DNA of 64,000 nucleotides from Polytrichum commune. Its lineage: Eukaryota > Streptophyta > Polytrichopsida > Polytrichales > Polytrichaceae. The notes under the pieces are model-generated. The model was not told the DNA's origin and did no database searches. It saw only the letters and a list, made by a program, of their open reading frames with translations. Location: NCBI GenBank assembly GCA_950295325.1, contig OX485809.1:22508001-22572000 (forward strand), read 5' to 3'. Shown in pieces: positions 56,313 through 64,000 of this stretch (position 1 is the first letter of the stretch; each line of letters opens with the position of its first letter). A program made the translations under genes and the position numbers.

Positions 56313-57249
56313 CAAAGATTTGCCCGTGGACCAAGAGCCGTGTCCATGAGAATTTAAGGGCCATTGGAAATCGTCCAAAGCCCATACCATGGAAAACCCT
56401 AAACCAATTCTACAAGTTATGGGCCCCCAAGGTTATTGTAAAATGAAAGTGGACCATGTCGAGGGACCCCATGCATATTTTATAAACAATGCAAAATAGA
56501 AGGTAGTTTGGGGCCCCACCATGACTTTCTTTTTAGATGAGCCAATGGCAATATAATTGTTTATCATGGCCTTAGTTTTGTGTTAGACCCACCTCTTTTT
56601 GATGGGCCTAATGCAATATCCGGTAGACCATGGCACATTATCCACTTGATGCCATGTAGGATGCCATGTAGACTTTTTGTTCATTTACATTTCTTTGGTT
56701 CCTCACGCCCTTAGGGTCTAGTGTAAAGTGAGCTTGGATTGTTCTTGGCTTCTCGACCAATCACGTAATTGTATATCATGGGTCAAGGGCCCTCAAACTC
56801 AAGTGTAAAGAGGCCTTAAGTTTGTTACATAAGTAAGCACACCATTATTGCTAATTAGTGTCACGTACTATCCGAAGCTACGATGTGCTATAACTTTTTA
56901 TTAATAATCTATGTTTTTAGCAAGTAAAGATGGTAATGTTCTATAGTGTCAATACAATCCATTTGACCTTTGATGGTCGAAATTGAGCTTCATACTAGAT
57001 AGTTATAGCATCGTGTAAATAATAACAGGAAGTGACATATAGTCCTATTAGTGTGGGTGGGAAATTAGCGTGGAAATAATGAGCATGGGGCCACACCAAT
57101 TTTCTACTCAAGATGGAATTGCCATGGGTTCAAACCCCTGGGTCTTCCCCTAAGTCTTGAAGACTTCCGATCAACACCCTACATAAAAGAAAATAGTCAC
57201 CTTATCTCAAAAGCAACAAAAATAACCCCACCACGAGACTTGCCAAGGA
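56313..57249. other. Gene-free stretch
   Basis: No coding signal. A tRNA B-box-like string (GGGTTCAAACCCC near 57129) is present, but without a convincing A box or tRNA fold. Confidence 0.5.
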
Positions 57250-57845
57250 TGCTAGCCAGACTTCCAGCAGTGCTCCACCCATCTCTTTTTACGTGAGAGA
57301 TTTTAACCGAGACAAGCTCCGTATGCTAGGTACAGGTAGGAACCCAAGAATCAATTCTTTACACATTGGCCAAGTGCACATGGCAATGCATACCATACAT
57401 TTTTACTTTTTTTAGACAGAAGACCAACATGCCAACGCCAAAGCACAGGAGGCGGTTGACCACCTGGCAAGTATTCCGTCAAGTAGAGAGGAGATTCCAC
57501 AGCCAAGATTCCATACCATACAATTTGAGATGGGTCCAATAGTTACACAATTCCGACTGGGCTCACAACTCTCTTTTTAATTAGTCAACATTGTAGAGGG
57601 ATGGACTTCGGCGTGACTTCCACCTGTGCTCCACCCACCATTTCTTATGTGAGAGATTCTGACCAAGACAAGCTCCATATGATACATACAGCTAGGAGCT
57701 CCACAGGCACTTCTTTACACATTGGCCAGGCGCACAGGGGCATGAATACGAGAAATTTTGCTCTTAGCTATGTAGTTACACGATTTGGACGAGTTGTACA
57801 ACTCTCTTTTCTAGTCAACATTGTAGAGGGATGGACTTGGCCTAC
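57250..57845. repeat. Diverged tandem duplication
   Basis: Two diverged copies share 'GTGCTCCACCCA', 'GTGAGAGATT', 'GACAAGCTCC(G/A)TATG', 'TTCTTTACACATTGGCCA' and 'GTCAACATTGTAGAGGGATGGACTT'. Copy 1 is about 57265-57605 and copy 2 about 57610-57842. The ORF at 57601-57864 is repeat-derived. Confidence 0.7.
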
Positions 57846-60460
57846 TTTCAAAAGTGCCGGATGAGAAGCCCCTTTCAGTTTGTCACCCTTATGTTAACTC
57901 TACCAGTTGATGGTGAAATATTAATACTTCTGTAGGGAGGTGCAAAGCTCCTCCAGCTGAACAAGTGGGAGTGAGCTGCAATTCTAAGATGATGATGTTG
58001 ATGATGATGATGAGTATTACCCTCGTAGTGAAATTGCTATTCTTCACCAGCGAAACATGAAGCTAGTGTGGTGACTGCGGTGATGTTGTTGGAAATATGT
58101 GAGTTACGAGAACTAGTTGAGGGCATGCAGGATACTGATTTGTAAGTTCCACGAGACCACCTCCCTCCTCCTGTGACAGGTGTTGTCAAAGCTCTCTACA
58201 GATTGTGAGCCCTGGCTTCGAAAATTTGGACATTTCCATCAGCATACTCTTCTGTTTTGTGCTGTGAAACGGTTTTGTTGATGATTATGCTGATGGTTGA
58301 GCAAATTCTTCACTGGGTGGTGCTTCACAGCATGGAGTGTAGCTATCAGTCCTGAAGGACAGAACCCAACTACTATATAATTCACAACACTGACATGGAT
58401 TTATGTGATGTATCATGTGAGGCAGTGTAAGAGAATCAGTTTCCGCATCAGATTACATGCATTTCTTCAATTCCCTGGACAGTATACTTTCGATATTTCC
58501 AATATTTGCACCTAAGAATGTAGTTCCTTTGAAGCAGCCGATGAAGCAGGAGTGCTATTGTTTTTGGTTAACTAAGATCCGATCTAGAATTAGTCCTTAA
58601 ACCTAAAGTATTTTTCCTATCCACCTAATACATATGTCTTGAAATAGAGAACTAATATCAAATTATCAAATACAAACGAATGCAGTATATACTGCTAGAT
58701 TTCTTTCTATATAGGTATCGAGATGTTAGATTCAAACCTTAATCATTTGAATGTAATCTTTGGGTGCTTTGTAACAACTATCATATTTGTGTCAATCACA
58801 TTTGAGGATAGAATGTTGTCCATCTTAAGTCATCTTGCCTTCAAGAAACACATTGTGACCTTCAAAGGTTAAGGGTTCATTCACCTCACATGAAGCCCTT
58901 CATTGAAAGCTGACAATAGCCTGTGGGTGAAGAGGCTTGTCATTAGTTCAAGAAGAAGGCATTTGACAAGGAATAATTTGACATGTATGTGCAACTATGT
59001 CGCAAATACATTCCAAGTCAGTTTTACTTCAAATCATTGAGGCTTGGTTTTCAAAATGGAGGTTACAAGTCAATAGCATTGGTTGCACAAACTTTTGGAT
59101 GATACCTTCCAACTTGGTATACGTCTCAAAATTTAGAAATAACAGGCATTGGATAGATCTTTTGTAATAATCAACTAATTGATTAGTGTCCAAAATAGTT
59201 CAATGCATGGGGAAACATTGGGGTCTATATAAAGTGCCAACATTTTCAATACTATAGGCGGAGAATTACTATGGCCTCCATTGATCTTCCTATGCAAAAA
59301 ATAGCATTCGAACATTAGTAGAGTGCATGTTAAATCCAATAGCTGGTGCAAAAGTTTGGCGAGATGTTGAACAAAATGTTCACACATATTCCAATTGCAT
59401 GGATGGAAGGAGACAAAGTACCAGGAAGAATCTCTGGTGTAAAACTCACAAAATACCATGGTGGCACATCTTGCAAAAAAATTGGCGTGCAATTAAACCT
59501 CGGGGAGGTGACTATCGGAATTTTAGAAACCATGTGAAATAAAAATAAGGGTCAATTTAATTTGTTAAGGGTAAAATTTATAAATTCGTTAGATCTACCA
59601 TAGCATTGGAAATATACCCCATACATGATTATATGTAAAATAGGGTGGTAAATAATTCCTCCATTTTAGTAATCAGTAGAAAAAAAATTTAGGGTCATAC
59701 ATATTGGATCCCCCCAAATGTGTGTAGTAGGATCAATAAAATAATTATGGGTTTGATTACTTGGATGAATATTGTGTAAATTCTGTCCAAATTTGAATGA
59801 GACGCGTTAGTATGGAGCCCTGGGAGATCACTCCTTGTAATTTAAGGTATACACCTGAGTTAAGAGGGTATTTGATGTGGGGCTATTTACCTTTGTTTTT
59901 GTGTTTTAGATGACCGTATATTTACATAAAAAGCTACTCGGGGCGTATTCTCGGTACCCTATGGTGTTTTATAAATTCATACATGGGTTGAATTACTCGA
60001 GGCTATGTTACATATAAACAGTATGGGTGCATTTCTTCCAGCCTTGTACAGAAATTTGCTCTCAAAGCCAAAGTTTTTGTCTTACTTGGATTATTGCAAC
60101 ATACCAAAGCTTAAACATAGCACAATGACAAGTGACATTGTACACTACAAAAACATGAACCTTAGGGTTAGAGTTTGATAAGATTTATATTGGCTACAAT
60201 TCAATCCTGTACAAATATCATGTACATGAACCGCGCATTAAGTTCTGATATACCATACAATTGCAGCGTGTGAAGACATAACCATTCAACAAGTAATCCT
60301 TGACGAGCAACAAGCAAGGAAATACAAGCAGCGAGCAAACTCATTATGTTCAAACGATCAAAAGCACCATCAAACAATGACAATCAACATAAAATGAAGA
60401 ACAAGAGAACGAGCAAAACAAGAAAATTATACATTTCTATGTACACTTTCTATTACGGCC
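57846..60460. other. No recognised gene
   Basis: A short GATGATGATG microsatellite lies near 57990. ORFs at 59175-59542 overlap in several frames and look incidental. Nothing else could be supported. Confidence 0.45.
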
Positions 60461-60629
60461 TGCAAAATTGGGCATTAAAAAAAAAAGTGTTAACCAAACA
60501 CTGGCCCTTACGGTGTCCAGTAAGGCCCTTGCGGATGAGCAAGTCTACCAACGTCGCCAGCTCCAATTCCGACAAGTCCTTCAGTGGCGTTGTGCGAAAC
60601 CGGAGTGTAAACACGGGCTGCGTGGTCTT

Positions 60630-60957
60630 CTAGCTGCTGTTGAGGTAGCGGTAGTTTGCCAGAAAGTGGTGCCGCATGAAGTCGTGAGGGGGAATCCACC
60701 AGCCTATGCCAAATCGAGCCGTCTCCGCACGCGCAAGCCGCATCGCTGCATACTCCGGCTGCGCGTCCACAAAATCACGCCAGGCCTTCAATGTCTGCCA
60801 AATCGAGGCAATCCGTCTCCTCCCCGAGATAAACCGCCCACAGATCTTCCTCCGGACGCGTCTGCGCAATAAGCTTCGGTAAAATATTTGAACAGAACAT
60901 ATGTTCCATCTTAATGGAGTCGCCCACCATGCGAAACCCCATCGCCAAGTACACAAC
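60630..60957 (-). pseudogene. GC-rich coding fragment, family unknown
   Basis: After a good acceptor (TTTTTTGCTGCAG|TTGTGT, exon start about 60957) one frame reads protein-like text (LAMGFRMVGDSIKMEHMFCS, LIAQTRPEEDLWAVYLGEE). Its natural continuation is in another frame (AWRDFVDAQPEYAAMRLARA, FGIGWWIPPHDFMRHHFLAN), which ends with TAG at 60630-60632. A frameshift or missed splice near 60785 would join them. I do not recognise the family. The marked change to GC-rich, codon-like sequence argues for a real former exon. Confidence 0.4.
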
Positions 60958-61227
60958 TGCAGCAAAAAACTAGGTGGAATCTACCTCAAAACCCTGCAGA
61001 AAATCCCAACCTTGACCTCAAATGCACACTGGTCGCTTTTCTGATTGAACCCCGGTCCCGTTTGAGTGCCCTCCTTAAACCCTAACACCATCCTCAACCC
61101 ACGGGTTAACAGGAAAAGTACACGTGAACTCTACAGTACATACCACAAAATCAGTACCATAAGGCCAAACTCCGAACATGCACACTAGCTGACAACAACA
61201 ACAACGTTGAATATTAATGGAACAACT

Positions 61228-63947
61228 TTATGTTTTTGCAGCAACGAAATCGTTAAGAGACGCAGCATCCTCTGGGTCTAACGAAAATAATTTAGAGTTA
61301 GTATTATAAGTAAAAGTAACAGTTGCAATTATGGAATCAACATCTATCCATTTGTTGTCTGAATGGTCGTACTTGAATTTTAAATGTCCAGGGGCCTTTC
61401 TGAACCAATTAAGTAGTACCATAGTGGAGGGCGAAGATAACCCTTTCTTGTTGGTTCTAACAGGTCGGTTCATGAGGTCGATAGGTTGTCTGGACAGGCC
61501 CCACTTGGTCCCAACTCGTCTTCGCATTTTTTGAACCCTGCCGACCCACCAAGTCCCTTCATCTACACCCTCTAGTATGCTTGAAGGTACCCCATTTTGT
61601 ACATGTCGCCCCCGTTTCCTCTTCAAAGCGGACTTTACAGTAGAGGACTTTGTTAAGGTGCTTATTTGAAGGAAAAACACACCACAGTCAGAACCAAGCC
61701 CTAACAAGCATTTGTTACTGGAGGAAGCAGCCGAAATGTAGTCTTCACTGTTATTAAAATAAATTGAATTACGAACCCTTTGTCAACCTATCCTTGGAAA
61801 GAAATGGATTTCCATTCAATTGTGACACTAGGGTGGACTTAAATATTTGACAGCCCCCAAATTCAACTACAGGCACAATCCGGTCTGGGGTAACCAAAGT
61901 AGACACTTGCACTTCCTGGGAGTTTAGCATTTCATTCAAAACATCACGAGTTTCATCTTCAAGCAATGCTAGAGAATCAAGACCGTCATCTAGAACTTCA
62001 TCTTCCAAAACATCTTCAAGGACATCGTTAGGGTTAGAATCCCCACCGTGTTCTTCAGAATCCACTGCAGTAGGCACCTGCAGAGCCTCTCGCAAGACCT
62101 CCGAGTCACCGTCTTCACCGGCAACAGGTGATCTGCCTGGCACAAAGGCTAAGTGCTTACTGTCGGCCTTTTCAAGCTTCCATGGGGAAACAAACCACTC
62201 CTTTTTTCTGGCGACACTTGAAGGGGCCATGTTTAGTATTCGCAACAGTTTCTGGGCCTCCTTGAAGCCCTCTTGCAATGCTTGGACGATCTGTTCATCT
62301 TCACCAATGAGACTGTAGTCTCCCAAGTCACTAGGAGTTTCACCGTCCTCTAAGGGGTGTAGTTTGGCCCACACATTTTCCATCTTGTTGTGCACGCGGC
62401 CAAACTTCAACCCATTCTCGCCATACTCAATACCCGCCAATCGATTAAGGGTGTTTGCACACCCCACCAACTCGTGAAAGTCATAAGCCCTCTCTAAACC
62501 TACCATGCCACCGATTTTGGAGAAAAATATTTCACAGGAATCGCTACCTGTGAGATGAAGAGGTACAGGTAGATTGGGATACTTGTCCCTAAAGTGAGAT
62601 ACTAATAAAACTACAAAATGACAGGAGAGTTGCACATCGATAAAACATTGTTGAGACACAAAGTTCTCAGCTGCGGTAGGTTTTTGAGAATTCCCAAAAA
62701 CCGAATGGTCACCATGTTGGAGCCAAAGCTTCCAAAGGCGGAAAAAAAATGAAACTTTCGATGCAAGAACTAACCTTGACCTCAAGTCGAGTGTAGGAGA
62801 AGCGAAAATATCTATGTAGTCTACACACACTTCCAAGTACATTTCTGTACCCAAAGTGCGCTCGCGATGAACATCAGGCGTTGTCCTCAACTTGGCTAGG
62901 CACATACGGGTCTTTTTCTGGCATATTCGTTGGGCAGATGCCCAATTCTGTCTGTCGGTCCTCTCTATATCTTCCGTCTTCAGCCCGTGCTCATCGTATG
63001 TGAATTTGTTATACACAAGACCTAAATGCTGAAGACACGCAACATCACCGCCTAGTTGGAGGACTCTTACGGGGGAATCCATTGGGTTCACTAACTTCTT
63101 CCCGTTGTGGATGTAGTCTTGGTCGTGAAGACCAAATGTGTCACCCATAACATCTAATCCCGCCGTCAAGAGCCACCCATCCCATTTCACTTTCAGGCGA
63201 TCTCCAGCCGTAACCTTGTAATCCGCCAGCATTAATTGGCGCCTTCTTGAATCACCGTCGCTCGCATGCCCCACAATTGGTCCAACTAGATCCTTGCATT
63301 CTTTATCCCACAACTCGTCAATCAACCCCCATTGCTTTCGAACCCATGCAGAGTCAAAACAGTTACACGTATTGCAAACCACCAAAACAAGACGTGGCAA
63401 TTTGTCGTGGAGTGGGTTCACCACAATCACCCTGGCAAACCCTCCCACCTTGTTAGTACGAAAACTGTCTACAATCTTATTATACCCAGCCTCTCTGGCC
63501 CCTACAACCGGCTTGAATGATGACACACATACATGATCTGTTGCTAACCCACAGAACCCAGCCAAGGTATCCCACTTCTGTTCCCACGCCACCCTGGATT
63601 TAACCTTTGTTTCATCCTCTGCTAATATAACAGGTACTGGTCCTACAATCCCATGGAGTTCCTTTGCGTCTTTGTAAATTTGTGCTACAGAGGCAAAAAT
63701 CTCTGCATGCTCCCTAGGAACAAACTGCACACCCATCTTGTTCTCCCTTTTTGTAGTGCTAAATGATGGACCAGAGAAGTTCAATGAGAACAGATCGCAC
63801 ATCCTCCTCCCCCCGTATATTTTCATAGCCTGACTGAAGGACTTTGTGTTATTAGAAAACCTATACCCCTGTTTACTCCTATTTAGGTTGGATGCAACAT
63901 CCCGCTTACTACACGCATTCTGAAATCCTGCTTGAGCCATATTCGGC
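61228..63947 (-). CDS. Large protein with DDE-transposase-like features, 5' end off the window
   Basis: Frames 63947-61773 and 61747-61228 join to 895 codons from the ATG at 63940. An acceptor (TTTGTGTAG|CCGAATATGG) just before the ATG suggests an upstream exon outside the window. Possible catalytic acids, by pattern, are ILAEDETKVK, then VGHASDGDSRRRQLM and SDSCEIFFSKIGG. The order and 'DG' context resemble RNase-H-fold transposases such as the P-element/THAP9 type, but this is not a firm assignment. The C-terminal part has an acidic stretch (DVLEDVLEDEVLDDGLDSLA), a basic KRKRGRH segment and a conserved-looking tail (GTKWGLSRQPIDLMN, KFKYDHSDNKWIDVDSIIA). The coding region is otherwise intact. 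The two frames are separated by a 25 bp GT...AG segment with a stop, too short for a normal plant intron. It could be an active or domesticated transposase, or a young element. Confidence 0.55.
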
Positions 63948-64000
63948 TACACAAATAACAGCAGAAATCAGGGAAGGAATCGCCAGACGAACTAAACCGT

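Noticed and set aside
57040-57200. tRNA-derived SINE or tRNA gene around GGGTTCAAACCCC
   Set aside because: Only a B-box-like string is present; no A box at the right spacing and no cloverleaf.
61331-63536. Plus-strand ORFs within the DDE-like gene
   Set aside because: Short and antisense to a long intact frame with protein-like sequence.
1-64000. CRISPR array, bacterial operon or organelle DNA
   Set aside because: The tandem repeats lack unique spacers. Spliced genes, LTR elements and MITEs show nuclear eukaryotic DNA.

Overview
The window is plant nuclear DNA: AT-rich, intron-containing and loaded with transposons. Two genes place it. The first is an atlastin-type GTPase of the ROOT HAIR DEFECTIVE 3 (RHD3) family, found throughout land plants. 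The second is a minus-strand protein kinase / NB-ARC / LRR locus, and kinase-NBS-LRR is the architecture reported as characteristic of mosses. A moss, or at least a seedless plant, is the best guess; species cannot be assigned.

Layout. 0.3-1.8 kb is a ~160 bp tandem array that stops just before the RHD3 gene (2.0-5.15 kb, only two exons). 5.4-20.6 kb is gene-poor, with small inverted-repeat elements, LTR-retrotransposon debris, minisatellites and one unrecognised 275-aa ORF. 20.6-26.2 kb is a decayed Tnp2-like transposase carrying a later 592 bp insertion. 26.3-27.6 kb is a CpG-rich segment, a 223 bp tandem duplication and two small ORFs. 29.3-36.2 kb is the kinase/NB-ARC/LRR locus; its LRR region is about 43 nearly identical 72 bp modules. 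37.9-44.6 kb is a stack of nested DNA transposons. 45.0-48.45 kb holds an SP/RS-rich ORF, a long LTR, a tRNA-Asp-type primer-binding site and a broken gag. 50.5-51.8 kb is a dead LINE. 52.2-56.3 kb has four more DNA elements, one with an internal 43 bp minisatellite blown up to about 24 copies. 61.2-63.95 kb (minus) is an 895-aa protein with transposase-like DDE features that runs off the window edge.

Most of the mobile-element calls rest on terminal inverted repeats plus matching target-site duplications read directly from the sequence: 9-10 bp for Mutator-like, 8 bp for hAT-like, TA for pogo/mariner-like. They give a relative order of insertion. The genes do not form a pathway. The only candidate defence function is the kinase/NB-ARC/LRR locus, and it shows signs of damage at both ends (kinase C-lobe missing, frameshift in the LRR tail).
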